In this document: one piece after another, positions 8,157 through 16,842 of the stretch
Numbering within the stretch: position 1 is the stretch's first letter
Layout of the letters: each line of letters opens with the position of its first letter
Source of the DNA: Polyangiaceae bacterium
GTDB lineage: Bacteria > Myxococcota_A > Polyangia > Polyangiales > Polyangiaceae
Assembly (NCBI GenBank): GCA_025937835.1
Contig: JAICQO010000004.1
Span: 78,413 to 142,412 of the forward strand
Length of the DNA stretch: 64,000 nt
Direction of reading: 5' to 3'
Made by a program: the position numbers and the translations under genes
The notes under the pieces: model-generated
What the model saw: the letters and a program-made list of their open reading frames with translations, nothing else
The model's database searches: none
What the model was told of the DNA's origin: nothing

Positions 8157-8609
8157 ATGACCAAAAGACAAAAGCGCGTCCAGAAGATCCTCGAAATCCG
8201 CGAAAAACACCTGGATCAGAGCGCCAATCACTTGACGAAGGCGCGCAACCTCGCGGAGCAGGCCGAGCGCGCGCTCGAGGAACAGCAGCGCCGCACGCAA
8301 GAAGCCCTGAAAGAGCGCGAGGAAATGGCCCAACGCCCCGTGACCGCCCACGAGTGGATCGACTCGGAATCCTGGCGGATGCGTCTGGGTAACCAGGAGC
8401 GCGTGCTCAGCGAAAAGGCGGCCCGCGCCCAGGTGGTGGTCCAGAAGGCACACGAGGAGATGCTCGTCGCCCGCACCGAGGTGAAGAAGATCGAGACCTG
8501 GAAGGAAAACCTGATCCAGACCGAGCTCCAGGTCACCGAGCGCAAAGACCGCCGCGCCGAGGACGAATTCGCCGCCCTGCGCGCCCGCATGACCAAGGAA
8601 GGCAAATGA
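8157..8609 (+). CDS. fliJ: Flagellar export chaperone/stalk protein FliJ
   Basis: The 150-residue protein is almost entirely predicted coiled coil, rich in Glu, Arg and Gln. It starts with TKRQKRVQKILEIREK, which resembles the beginning of FliJ proteins. FliJ is the central stalk of the FliH-FliI export ATPase and escorts subunits. Sequence conservation is low in this family, so the call leans on its place after fliI and on the coiled-coil character. Its stop overlaps the next start (ATGA). Confidence 0.85.
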   Translation: MTKRQKRVQKILEIREKHLDQSANHLTKARNLAEQAERALEEQQRRTQEALKEREEMAQRPVTAHEWIDSESWRMRLGNQERVLSEKAARAQVVVQKAHEEMLVARTEVKKIETWKENLIQTELQVTERKDRRAEDEFAALRARMTKEGK

Positions 8610-9232
8610 ACACCGAAGGCCCTTCGGCGGTGACTCCCGTGCTCGCCTCCTTCGAAGAGCCGCGCCAGAACCGGGCGTCGCGGATCGAGCTCGATCGCTG
8701 GGCAGCCACACTCGCCGCTTCTCTCGCACAGCAGCTGCCACCGCCCCGGCCGATCGAGCCCGAAACGACAGCATCTTGGCGACGAAGCGTCGGCGCTTTG
8801 ACGTCGGGGTCCGAGGCGACCCTGGATGGCGCGCGCCGCGCGCTCGAACAATCGGGCGTAAACGGCGTCGCAGACGCGGAAGCCGCGGCGCATCCCGAGC
8901 GCGTCCACTTCAGCACGCAGGTGGCTGGTCTAGGCGAAATCACCGTGATGGTCGACCGATCAGCCGGCGGAGTGCGCGTGATCATCGGTGTGGATGACGC
9001 CAATGCGGCGACGCTGATCGACCCCGAAAGGCTGCGACTACAAGGAGCGCTGTTGGCTGCCGGTGTAGGAGTCGAATCAATCCGCGTCGTGCAGAGAGAC
9101 GGGCGCGGCACACAGATTGCTTCAGGTAAGGCCAACGTGTCCCGCGATCAATCGCAGGTTTCAGACAACCTCTCAGCCGACGACGAGCGCCGCAAGCGCT
9201 CGCGCAGTCGCAAGGTGAACCTCGTCGGATGA
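8606..9232 (+). CDS. fliK: FliK-like hook-length control protein, unusually short
   Basis: The 208-residue protein sits where fliK normally lies, between fliJ and flgD, with ATGA overlaps on both sides. The first 90 residues have no recognisable fold. Residues about 95-160 (VAGLGEITVMVDRSAGGVRV, then ATLIDPERLRLQGALLAAGVGVESIRVV) resemble the Flg_hook C-terminal domain of FliK, which acts on FlhB to switch export specificity. FliK is usually 350-650 residues because its length gauges the hook, so 208 residues is very short. The basic tail (RRKRSRSRK) is unusual. The family call is moderate and the function inferred from position. Confidence 0.68.
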   Translation: MNTEGPSAVTPVLASFEEPRQNRASRIELDRWAATLAASLAQQLPPPRPIEPETTASWRRSVGALTSGSEATLDGARRALEQSGVNGVADAEAAAHPERVHFSTQVAGLGEITVMVDRSAGGVRVIIGVDDANAATLIDPERLRLQGALLAAGVGVESIRVVQRDGRGTQIASGKANVSRDQSQVSDNLSADDERRKRSRSRKVNLVG

Positions 9233-9921
9233 CTTCCGCTATCGACAACAACTCAGGCGCAACCGCCGCCAGCTTCAGTCAATCGCTCACCTCCCAGACC
9301 GGTGGTCAAGCGATGGGTCGTGATGCCTTCCTGAAGCTTCTGGTCGCACAGCTCAAGCATCAGGATCCGCTCAAACCGCAGGACAACACCCAGTTCGTCG
9401 CCGAGCTCGCGCAGTTCTCGTCGCTCGAGCAGACGATGGGTATCAACGAGCGCCTCGACTTGCTGTCCGTGCAATCGCGCGGCCTGCAAAACGCCGAGGT
9501 CGTGAGCCTGGTCGGCAAGCAAGCCACCGTGCGGGGCTCGAAGCTGACACTCGACGGCAAGGGCACCGGCGCCTCGGTGAGCTTCACTCTGCCGGCTCAG
9601 GCCGCCTCCACCACTCTCACGATCCGCGACCAGTCCGGTCGCACCGTCAAAACCATGGACCTCGGCGCTCGCTCCGAGGGCAACACGCGCATCCAGTGGG
9701 ATGGCAAGAGCGACGCTGGCCAAGTCCAGCCCGCCGGCACCTACGTGGTCGAGGTCAAGGCCGAGACCGAAGATGGCGCGCCTATTGCAGCATCCCAGGA
9801 GACGACCGGCACCGTTGCCGCCGTCTCGTTCGACAAGGGCTACCCCGTTCTGCATCTCAGCAACGGCACTGACGTCCCGGTCTCCGACCTGCTCCGCGTC
9901 GATTCGCCACCCAACCCGTAA
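9229..9921 (+). CDS. flgD: Hook assembly cap protein FlgD
   Basis: The 230-residue protein has the FlgD N-terminal signature MGRDAFLKLLVAQLKHQDPL (about 29-48) and the PQDNTQFVAELAQFSSLEQ segment, followed by a tudor-like/Ig-like C-terminal half (IQWDGKSDAGQVQPAGTYVVEV). FlgD caps the growing hook and is needed for FlgE polymerisation. It starts within the end of the fliK-like gene and is followed after 33 nt by flgE. Confidence 0.95.
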   Translation: MTSAIDNNSGATAASFSQSLTSQTGGQAMGRDAFLKLLVAQLKHQDPLKPQDNTQFVAELAQFSSLEQTMGINERLDLLSVQSRGLQNAEVVSLVGKQATVRGSKLTLDGKGTGASVSFTLPAQAASTTLTIRDQSGRTVKTMDLGARSEGNTRIQWDGKSDAGQVQPAGTYVVEVKAETEDGAPIAASQETTGTVAAVSFDKGYPVLHLSNGTDVPVSDLLRVDSPPNP

Positions 9922-9954
9922 CACCCGTTTACACCGTACACACCCGAGGAACTC

Positions 9955-11250
9955 ATGGTACTGCGCGCAATGTTTGCTGGCGCTAGCGGCCTCCGCGCCG
10001 AGGGCGAAGCCCTAGGCGTCGCGGGCGACAACATCGCCAACGTCAACACCGTCGGCTTCAAAGCCCAGCGTGCCATCTTCCAGGATGTGCTCGGCCGCTC
10101 GATCCTCGCGGGCGGCGGCTCTTCTCAGCCGGGCGCCGGCGTGCGGATGGCGGACGTGCAGCAGCTGTTCACGCAGGGCGGTCTGGCGAATACGGGTGTC
10201 GCCACCGACCTCGCGTTGAACGGCGAAGGCTTCTTCACGGTCAAGGGTACGGTCGACGGCGTCACCTCGAACTTCTACTCGCGAGCGGGTCAGTTCACGA
10301 TCAACACGGAAGGCTTCCTGGTGAACCCGAGCGGCCTCGAGCTCCAGGGGTACCTCGCCAACGCCGACGGAAGCTACCAATCGTCGGTGTCTTCGCTGCA
10401 AGCGCCGACCTCGGCGATCCAGCCCCACGCCACGGAGCGTATGGACGTAACGGCGAACCTCGACGCGGCCGCGGTGCCGCCGACCGACGCCTGGGACCCG
10501 CAAGATCCGGCGAACACCTCGAATTTCTCGACGTCGATGACGGTCTACGACTCGCTCGGCAACGCCCACCCGGTGGACGTCTACTTCGTGAAGACCGGCG
10601 CGAACAGCTGGGACTACCACGCGCTCGCTTCCGGAGACGAGCTGAACCCCGCGGTTCCGGGGCAAAACGTGGAGATCGGCGCGGGTGACCTGGCCTTCAC
10701 CACCAACGGCGAGCTCGACGCCTTCAACGAGACGACGCCGATTGCGGCGAACTTCGCGAACGCCACCGGCGGTCAGGCGATCCGCCTGAACTTCGGCAGG
10801 GATATCACGAGCGGCGGCACGGGCCTCGACGGCATCACGCAGTTCGCGGCACCCTCCAGCGTTTCCAGCCAAAATCAGGACGGTTACTCGTCCGGCGACT
10901 TCGCGGGTGTGGCCGTGGACGGCCGCGGCATCGTGTCGGGCCTGTACACGAACGGCGAGCGAATTCCGATTGGCCAGCTCGCGATCGCCAAGTTCCGCTC
11001 CAACGACGGTCTGGCGCGCGCCGGCCAAAACCTGTGGATCGAGACTCGTCAGAGCGGCGCCGCAGCCCTGGGCGTCGCCGGAGCCGGCGGACGCGGTGCG
11101 GTCTCGTCGGGCGCCCTCGAGAGCTCCAACGTGGACATCGCCGAGGAGTTCATCGGGCTGATCCAGCACCAGCGGTCGTTCTCGGCGAACTCGAAGACCA
11201 TCACCACCGCCGACGAGATGCTCCAGGAGCTGATCAGCATCAAGCGCTGA
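9955..11250 (+). CDS. flgE: Flagellar hook protein FlgE
   Basis: The 431-residue protein has the rod/hook N-terminal motif (LRAEGEALGVAGDNIANVNT, VGFKAQRAIFQD), the LALNGEGFFTVKG segment of FlgE/F/G proteins and the matching C-terminal helix (SNVDIAEEFIGLIQHQRSFS, ending TADEMLQELISIKR). The central region with FSTSMTVYDSLGNAHPVDVYF is the hook D1 signature, so FlgE is favoured over FlgF/FlgG, as is its place after flgD. It forms the universal joint. A Shine-Dalgarno GAGGAA lies 6 nt before the ATG. Confidence 0.95.
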   Translation: MVLRAMFAGASGLRAEGEALGVAGDNIANVNTVGFKAQRAIFQDVLGRSILAGGGSSQPGAGVRMADVQQLFTQGGLANTGVATDLALNGEGFFTVKGTVDGVTSNFYSRAGQFTINTEGFLVNPSGLELQGYLANADGSYQSSVSSLQAPTSAIQPHATERMDVTANLDAAAVPPTDAWDPQDPANTSNFSTSMTVYDSLGNAHPVDVYFVKTGANSWDYHALASGDELNPAVPGQNVEIGAGDLAFTTNGELDAFNETTPIAANFANATGGQAIRLNFGRDITSGGTGLDGITQFAAPSSVSSQNQDGYSSGDFAGVAVDGRGIVSGLYTNGERIPIGQLAIAKFRSNDGLARAGQNLWIETRQSGAAALGVAGAGGRGAVSSGALESSNVDIAEEFIGLIQHQRSFSANSKTITTADEMLQELISIKR

Positions 11251-11279
11251 CGCTGACCGGCCGTAGTGGAGTCATCCCC

Positions 11280-11810
11280 ATGAGCGAAGAAAAACCCGCC
11301 GCCCCCAAGAAGGGCGGCTCCAAAGTCATCGTCATTGCCCTCACCGCGATTCTGGTCGCGGGCGCAGCCGTCGCCGGCACCATGTTCGGTCCGAAAATGC
11401 TCGGCGCCAAGACCGCCCAGGCGCAGGAAGACGGCTCGCATGCCAAGGGCAAGAGCAAGGGCAAGAAGCAGCACGAAGAGGCCGAGGACCTCGTGCCCAC
11501 GGCTATTTACAACTTTCAAGCGATCGTCGTGGACCTGCACGACAACGAGGGTGCGATCCACCACCTGAAGGTGGGCCTCACCGTCGAGAGCGCGCTCGAG
11601 AACGCCAAAGTGGCCGAGGAGGCGCTGAAGCAGTACCAGCCCCGCGGTCGCGAAGCCGCGATCGCCTTCTTGCGCTCCCGCGAGTGGGACGAGATCACGA
11701 GCTCCAAGATGTTCGAGCCCCTGAAGAAGGAGCTCAGCGAAAAAGTCATTGAAGCCATGGGTGAAGAGCGCGTTTCTCGTGTCGTGATCACGGACTTCGT
11801 CGCCCAATGA
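11280..11810 (+). CDS. fliL: Flagellar basal body-associated protein FliL
   Basis: The 176-residue protein is a single-pass inner-membrane protein. It has a Lys/Pro-rich cytoplasmic N-terminus, a transmembrane helix at about 16-36, a Lys-rich charged linker (GKSKGKKQHEEAEDLVP) and a FliL periplasmic domain (IHHLKVGLTVESALENAKVA; EKVIEAMGEERVSRVVITDFVAQ). FliL rings the stator units and supports torque. The start at 11280 (MSEEKPAAPKK) is 29 nt after flgE; an open frame continues upstream only through flgE in another frame. It ends in an ATGA overlap with fliM. Confidence 0.9.
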   Translation: MSEEKPAAPKKGGSKVIVIALTAILVAGAAVAGTMFGPKMLGAKTAQAQEDGSHAKGKSKGKKQHEEAEDLVPTAIYNFQAIVVDLHDNEGAIHHLKVGLTVESALENAKVAEEALKQYQPRGREAAIAFLRSREWDEITSSKMFEPLKKELSEKVIEAMGEERVSRVVITDFVAQ

Positions 11811-12748
11811 GCCGCACCCGAGCCGTTTCGTCTGCCTTTCCGGAGCCGCGTGTGCGACCCTCGGCCTGGCCCGTGAAGAACGAAGCCGAAGCGGTGAAGG
11901 CCCTGGATCTGACGGGGCGAGAGCGCCACCTCCGGTCGGCGATGGAAGCCATGACCCGGATCGGCGAGCGCTTCGCGCGGGCGTCGCGCCGCTCGCTACC
12001 GTTCCTGGCGCGCCGCCGCGATCGCTTGATCGCGAGCTCCGTGTCGCTGTCCGGCGAGGCCGCCTCGCAAAGCGCGGGCATCGGGCCGGCCTATGAAGTT
12101 TTGTGCGAGTCCGCCGAGGGCGCCGCCTGGGGCGCGATCTGGCTGAACGCACCTGCGCTCGGGATCTTGCTCGAAGGCACCCTGGGCGCCAAAGAGGGCA
12201 CCACGGTGATCGCCCTCGGCGCCGATCTGACGGCCGCGCAGCGCGCGGTGGTCGGGCGCATCGCCAAGGTGATCGCCCAGGATTTGATGGATGTGCTCAA
12301 GGCGGAGGCCGGCCTCGAGTTGAAGCTCGGCCTCGCCTGCTCACGCCGGCGCGGTGAAGGGCTCGAGAACGCGAGCCGCGACGGTCTGCGCGTCGATTGC
12401 ACGATCGACGGCGACTCTTCCGGTGCCATCATCGGCGTCGCGATCGGGGCCGAGGCGCTCGAATCGGCCGCGAAAAAGCGCGACGACGACAGCGGCATCG
12501 AGGTCGGAAACCCGATCATGGAGCAGGCCGTCGAGGAGATCCCGGTCGATATCTCGGCCGAGCTCGGGCGCGTGACGATGGGCCTGCGGCGCGTGCTGTC
12601 GCTCAAGGTAGGACAGGTACTGCGGCTGCCGACAGCCACCGACGACATGGTCGTGGTGCGGGTCGGCGGCGTCGCCAAGTTCCATGGTGTTCCGGTCGTC
12701 TCGCGAGGTCAGCTCGCGATCGAGATCCGAGCTCGGCACGAAGAATGA
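11807..12748 (+). CDS. fliM: Flagellar motor switch protein FliM, lacking a recognisable CheY-binding N-terminus
   Basis: The 313-residue protein has a FliM middle domain from about residue 40 and a C-terminal SpoA domain (IPVDISAELGRVTMGLRRVL, then LKVGQVLRLP). It forms the C ring with FliG and FliN, which flank it functionally. The N-terminus (MSRTRAVSSAFPEPRVRPSAW) does not contain the LSQxEIDxLL-type peptide that binds phospho-CheY in other FliM proteins. The start is fixed by the ATGA overlap with fliL, so this is not a mis-called start. The GGxG loop of the middle domain is also not obvious. Confidence 0.85.
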   Translation: MSRTRAVSSAFPEPRVRPSAWPVKNEAEAVKALDLTGRERHLRSAMEAMTRIGERFARASRRSLPFLARRRDRLIASSVSLSGEAASQSAGIGPAYEVLCESAEGAAWGAIWLNAPALGILLEGTLGAKEGTTVIALGADLTAAQRAVVGRIAKVIAQDLMDVLKAEAGLELKLGLACSRRRGEGLENASRDGLRVDCTIDGDSSGAIIGVAIGAEALESAAKKRDDDSGIEVGNPIMEQAVEEIPVDISAELGRVTMGLRRVLSLKVGQVLRLPTATDDMVVVRVGGVAKFHGVPVVSRGQLAIEIRARHEE

Positions 12749-12763
12749 ATAGGCGTTCGGATC

Positions 12764-13147
12764 ATGACCGATCCGAACCGCCATCCACATAGTCAGAATC
12801 CGCGACCGTCGTCGCCGCCGCAGCGCCCGAGCCTGGCAGAGGCCATCGGGCTCTCGGGCGGGGGGCAGCCCGGCCGCAACGATTCGACGTCCAAGAGCCT
12901 CGAAGCCCTCGGCTTCGTGATGGACGTGCCCGTCGAGCTCACCGTCGAGATCGGCCGCAAGAACCTCAAAATTGCCGACGTTTTGCGGCTCGGTCCGGGC
13001 TCGGTCGTCGAGCTCACCAAAGACAACGGCGAGCCCCTCGACGTGTACGTCAACAATCGCCTGGTGGCCCGCGGTGAAGCCGTGGTCGTCGGCGAACGCT
13101 ACGGCGTGCGGCTGACCGAGGTCTTGGTCGGCGATCGGGAGGCGTGA
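12764..13147 (+). CDS. fliN: Flagellar motor switch protein FliN
   Basis: The 127-residue protein has a Pro/Ser-rich N-terminal part and a classic SpoA/FliN C-terminal domain (MDVPVELTVEIGRKNLKIAD, VLRLGPGSVVEL, LDVYVNNRLVARGEAVVVGE). FliN forms the lower C ring and docks the FliH-FliI complex. It follows fliM after 15 nt and leads into fliO after 1 nt. Confidence 0.95.
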   Translation: MTDPNRHPHSQNPRPSSPPQRPSLAEAIGLSGGGQPGRNDSTSKSLEALGFVMDVPVELTVEIGRKNLKIADVLRLGPGSVVELTKDNGEPLDVYVNNRLVARGEAVVVGERYGVRLTEVLVGDREA

Positions 13148-13148
13148 A

Positions 13149-13958
13149 GTGAAGCGTGCGACGGCAGTTCTGCTGACGCTCCTCGTCAGTGTCTTGACAT
13201 GGGACGCCTCCGCGGCGGCCGGCCCGGCTCCGAGCGCGAACTCACCCGCGCCGAGCCCGACCTGGCTGCGCCCCGCGGCTCCGTCCAAGGCCGCGCCGGC
13301 GCCGGCTGCCCCGAGCGCCCCCGGGTTCTCGTTCGGCAAGTACGCGGCGCTGCTGCTGGTGGTCGGTCTGGGCGGCTATGCGCTGTATGCGAAGCGCAAG
13401 AAGGCCGCGCAGAACCCGCTCAAGGGCTCGGGCGGCCTGCGCGTGATCGAGAGCGCGCGGCTCGGCCCGAAAGCGGCGCTGGTGACGGCGGTCGTCGGCC
13501 GCCGCGTGATCTTGCTCGGTGTCACCGAACAGAGCGTCTCCAAGCTCGGCTGGCTTTCCCCCAGCGGCGAGAGCCCCGACGAGGAAGAAGACCTCGACGG
13601 CGACGTGGAACCCGCTCTGGAGCGAGACGAGCCGTCCGAGATGCCCGTGGTGGCCCCTGCGCGCCCCGTCCTGGCGCGCGAAGAGGCACCCCGCGCCAAG
13701 GTGCGCCCCTCGGACGGAAGCTTCGCCTCGCGGCTCCGGAGCGCCCTTGGCACTACCGCCCCGGCCACGGCGGATGACGCTCTGGCCACTTCCGCCCAGC
13801 TTACCCGCGACGTGGTCGATGTCGGCCGCGGCCGCCGCCGAGCGCGTTCGGCGAACCAGGAGGCGGCTCGCCCCGCGGTGCGCAGCGATGAGGCGATGAT
13901 CGACGTCGAAGCCCAGGCCGCCGGCCTGATCCGCCGCCTGAAGGGCAAGAACCAATAA
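13149..13958 (+). CDS. fliO: Flagellar export protein FliO
   Basis: The 269-residue product begins with a signal-peptide-like segment (residues 1-24), then a Pro/Ala-rich periplasmic linker, one transmembrane helix around 64-80 (YAALLLVVGLGGYALYAKRK) and a FliO cytoplasmic domain (LRVIESARLGPKAALVTAVV; RRVILLGVTEQSVSKLGWL). The acidic and Arg-rich tail is longer than usual. FliO is a scaffold for FliP assembly. The start is GTG and the stop shares one base with the fliP start. Confidence 0.87.
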   Translation: MKRATAVLLTLLVSVLTWDASAAAGPAPSANSPAPSPTWLRPAAPSKAAPAPAAPSAPGFSFGKYAALLLVVGLGGYALYAKRKKAAQNPLKGSGGLRVIESARLGPKAALVTAVVGRRVILLGVTEQSVSKLGWLSPSGESPDEEEDLDGDVEPALERDEPSEMPVVAPARPVLAREEAPRAKVRPSDGSFASRLRSALGTTAPATADDALATSAQLTRDVVDVGRGRRRARSANQEAARPAVRSDEAMIDVEAQAAGLIRRLKGKNQ

Positions 13959-14632
13959 TGCCTGTTTCGCAAATGACGCAGGCCGCGAACCTGATCGAAA
14001 ATCAGTCGCTCGCGCCCTCGCTCAAGGTCCTGCTCCTCCTCACGCTGCTCGGCCTTTTGCCGGCGCTGATCCTGACGGCGACGTCGTTCCTTCGGACGGT
14101 GGTGGTGCTGAGCTTCCTGCGCATCGGCATGGGCACCGCGCAAACGCCGCCGAACCAGGTGATGATCGGGATCGCGCTGTTCCTGACGCTGTTCACGATG
14201 TCGCCCGTGATCAGCCAGATCAAGGACGTCGCCTACGAGCCCTACCAACGCGGTGAGCTCACCGAAATCCAGGCAATCGAGCGCGGCATGGTCCCCGTCA
14301 AGCGCTTCATGTTGCGCCAGACGCGCGAGGAAGATCTGCGGATGTTCCACGCCGCCACCAACACGCCGATCCCACAGACCCCGGATGAAGTCTCGATCAC
14401 GATGGCCCTGCCGGCCTTCGCGATCTCGGAGCTTACCACCGGGTTTCAGATGGGAGTCGTGATCCTGCTGCCGTTCCTGGTAGTGGATCTGGCAGTCGCC
14501 TCGCTCTTGATGAGCATGGGCATGATCATGGTCCCGCCCGCCACGCTCAGCTTGCCAATCAAGCTCTTGCTGTTCGTGCTCGTGGATGGCTGGAACCTCG
14601 TAACTGGCTCGATTTTGAGGAGTTTCTTGTGA
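13958..14632 (+). CDS. fliP: Flagellar export gate protein FliP
   Basis: The 224-residue protein shows the FliP signatures: LPALILTATSFLRTVVVLSF, LRIGMGTAQTPPNQVMIGIA and the C-terminal FQMGVVILLPFLVVDLAVAS and LPIKLLLFVLVDGW segments. Four transmembrane helices are apparent. It forms the pentameric core of the export gate with FliR and FliQ. It lacks the cleavable leader seen in enteric FliP. It ends in a GTGA overlap with fliQ. Confidence 0.97.
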   Translation: MPVSQMTQAANLIENQSLAPSLKVLLLLTLLGLLPALILTATSFLRTVVVLSFLRIGMGTAQTPPNQVMIGIALFLTLFTMSPVISQIKDVAYEPYQRGELTEIQAIERGMVPVKRFMLRQTREEDLRMFHAATNTPIPQTPDEVSITMALPAFAISELTTGFQMGVVILLPFLVVDLAVASLLMSMGMIMVPPATLSLPIKLLLFVLVDGWNLVTGSILRSFL

Positions 14633-14898
14633 CGACCGACGGTGCAGTGGATCTGATGCGCGCGGCCATGATCGCCGCCGCCAAAGTCGCAGGGCCGATG
14701 GTGTTCGTGGCCCTGGTGGTGGGGTTGCTGATCGGCATCCTGCAGGCGGCGACGCAAGTCAACGAGGCCAGCGTCAGCTTCGTGACCAAGCTGATCGCGG
14801 TGGGGGCTACCACCGTAGCGCTCGGCTCGTGGACGCTGAACCAGCTCGTGGACTACACGGCCCGCACCCTGGGCTCGATCGCCAACGTGATCCGCTGA
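14629..14898 (+). CDS. fliQ: Flagellar export gate protein FliQ
   Basis: The 89-residue protein has two transmembrane helices and the FliQ pattern (AAKVAGPMVFVALVVGLLIG, ILQAATQVNEASVSFVTKL). It packs around the FliP-FliR core. The start is GTG, overlapping the fliP stop by 4 nt. Confidence 0.96.
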   Translation: MTTDGAVDLMRAAMIAAAKVAGPMVFVALVVGLLIGILQAATQVNEASVSFVTKLIAVGATTVALGSWTLNQLVDYTARTLGSIANVIR

Positions 14899-14927
14899 GT
14901 GCTCTGAGTCTGGCCGATCCCACCGTC

Positions 14928-15728
14928 ATGCCCGTCGTCGAAGCCCTGAATCCGCTCGAGCGGCTGCTGATCCCGGAGGTTTTCCGGTTTTTGCTGGAGC
15001 TGACGCGGATTGCGGGCGTGATCGTGATCGTGCCGCTCGCTTGGAGCGCCGCGCCGGTGCGGTTCCGGATCGCGCTGACGCTGCTGCTCGGCGTGGTGGT
15101 TCACGGGATGACCGAGACGTCCCCGGAGTTCCACGGCCCGCTCGACGCCGCGCTGGCGGTCATCACCGAGTTCAGCCTGGGGCTCGCGTTCGGCTTCATC
15201 GTGAAGCTCGCCCTGTCGATCGGCGAGATCGTGGGCGACATCGTCACACCCTCGATGGGCCTCGGCGCCGCGCAGATCTTCGACCCGCTGAGCAACGTCA
15301 CGCACGCGGTGATCACCACCATGCTGCGCTATTTCACGACCTTGGTGGCGCTGCTGCTCGGGCTCCACCGCGTCGTGCTGGGCGGGCTGCTCGAGAGCTT
15401 CCGGATCCTGCCCGTGGCGGGCCTGTGGGACGTCTCCAAGGGCTGGCCGACGATCTTGCTGCTGTCCGCCGAGCTCCTCGAGTGCAGCGTGCGGATCGCG
15501 CTCCCGATCCTGGCCGTGCTGTTCATCACCAACCTGGCGCTGGCCTTCGTGGCCCGCGCGGCCCCGCAAATTCAGGTGTTCAGCGTGGGCTTCGCCTTCA
15601 CCATCGCGATCGGCGTGTTGATCCTGGTGCTCGTCCTGCCGGACCTCACTTACCAGCTCGGCGCTGACTTTTCTCACGTCGGGCGGCGGCTCGAGACGCT
15701 GCTTTCCGCGATCGGAGCGACCCAGTGA
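14928..15728 (+). CDS. fliR: Flagellar export gate protein FliR
   Basis: From the ATG at 14928 the product is 266 residues, the usual FliR length, with about six hydrophobic segments and the FliR pattern of a mid-protein GLGAAQIFDPLSN motif and a C-terminal ALPILAVLFITNLALAFVAR stretch. The frame is open further upstream into fliQ, but an upstream start would add a non-conserved 33-residue leader. FliR completes the FliP5Q4R1 gate. The stop overlaps the flhB start by 4 nt (GTGA). Confidence 0.93.
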   Translation: MPVVEALNPLERLLIPEVFRFLLELTRIAGVIVIVPLAWSAAPVRFRIALTLLLGVVVHGMTETSPEFHGPLDAALAVITEFSLGLAFGFIVKLALSIGEIVGDIVTPSMGLGAAQIFDPLSNVTHAVITTMLRYFTTLVALLLGLHRVVLGGLLESFRILPVAGLWDVSKGWPTILLLSAELLECSVRIALPILAVLFITNLALAFVARAAPQIQVFSVGFAFTIAIGVLILVLVLPDLTYQLGADFSHVGRRLETLLSAIGATQ

Positions 15729-16828
15729 GCGACGCCGACGCGGATGACAAAACAGAGGCGGCCACACCAGAAAAGCTCAATAACGCCCGCGACGAAGGCC
15801 AGTTCCCCCGCTCGAAAGACGCCCCATCCGTGGGCGCCTCGTTGGCCGTGCTGCTGGCGCTGATCACGATGCGCGACGAATACGGCTCGATCCTCGGCGA
15901 GTTCGCGCGCCGCCACTTCGCTCACCCCTACGACCTGGTCAATGGCCAGCTGTCGAACGTCGCGAGCGACGTCGGCGGCATGATCCTCAAGCTGGTTCTG
16001 CCCCCGGCGGCGCTGGCCGTGTTCGTGAGCATCGCGATCGGCATCGCCGAAGCGGGTTGGAAGCCGATGCTCGAGCTGGCGATGCCCAAATGGGAGCGCA
16101 TCGACCCGACCAGCAAGATCATGCACATGCTGAACCCCAAGGCCCAGGCGGCCACGGCCGCGATCAGCGTCGCCCGCGTGGGGGTGATCGGCTACATCAG
16201 CTACTACCTGCTGAGCGACGCGTTTCCGCACATGTCGCGGCTGATGCGCGCCGAGCTTTCGGCGGGGGTCGTCGAAGTTTTGACGGTAGCGGCACGTTTC
16301 GCGCTGTGGGCCACCTTCGCACTCTTCATGCTCGCCGCTGTGGACTACATCCACAGCTTCTACACCCACCACAAGAACCTGCGCATGACGAAGCAGGAAA
16401 TAAAGGACGAGCACATCCAGAGCGAAGGTGATCCGCGCACCAAGGCCAAGCAGCGCGCCCGGGCCCGCGAGAACCTGCGCCGCGGCTTGATGAAGGAGGT
16501 CCCGACCGCCGACGTGGTGCTTGCGAACCCGACCCACATCTCGATCGCGCTTCGCTACCGCGCCAAGGAGGGCGCTCCGGTGGTGGTAGCCAAGGGCTAC
16601 GACGAGATCGCGCTGTTCATCCGCAAGATCGCCAAGGATCACAACATCCCCGTGATCGAGAACAAGCCGCTCGCGCGCGCCCTGGACAAGAGCGCGAAGA
16701 AGGGCAAGCCCATCCCGGTCGAGATGTATGCGGCTGTCGCCGAAGTGCTGGCCTTCGTCTACCGCTTGAGAAACCGCGGCGCACCGCGGCCCCGGCCCGC
16801 CGCGCCCCGTCCGATGGCACGGAACTAG
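15725..16828 (+). CDS. flhB: Flagellar export switch protein FlhB
   Basis: The 367-residue protein has four transmembrane helices in residues about 35-210 and a cytoplasmic domain with the self-cleaving NPTH motif at 268-271, where cleavage between Asn and Pro changes substrate specificity from rod/hook to filament. The N-terminal DKTEAATPEKLNNARDEGQF is the FlhB signature. A 20-residue Pro/Arg-rich extension follows the conserved C-terminal end. Its partner FliK would be the short protein at 8606-9232. Confidence 0.97.
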   Translation: MSDADADDKTEAATPEKLNNARDEGQFPRSKDAPSVGASLAVLLALITMRDEYGSILGEFARRHFAHPYDLVNGQLSNVASDVGGMILKLVLPPAALAVFVSIAIGIAEAGWKPMLELAMPKWERIDPTSKIMHMLNPKAQAATAAISVARVGVIGYISYYLLSDAFPHMSRLMRAELSAGVVEVLTVAARFALWATFALFMLAAVDYIHSFYTHHKNLRMTKQEIKDEHIQSEGDPRTKAKQRARARENLRRGLMKEVPTADVVLANPTHISIALRYRAKEGAPVVVAKGYDEIALFIRKIAKDHNIPVIENKPLARALDKSAKKGKPIPVEMYAAVAEVLAFVYRLRNRGAPRPRPAAPRPMARN

Positions 16829-16842
16829 CTTAGCCGTGGTCC

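Noticed and set aside
11034..11279. N-terminal extension of FliL
   Set aside because: It overlaps flgE in a different frame and adds Arg-rich shadow sequence; ATG 11280 gives a standard FliL N-terminus.
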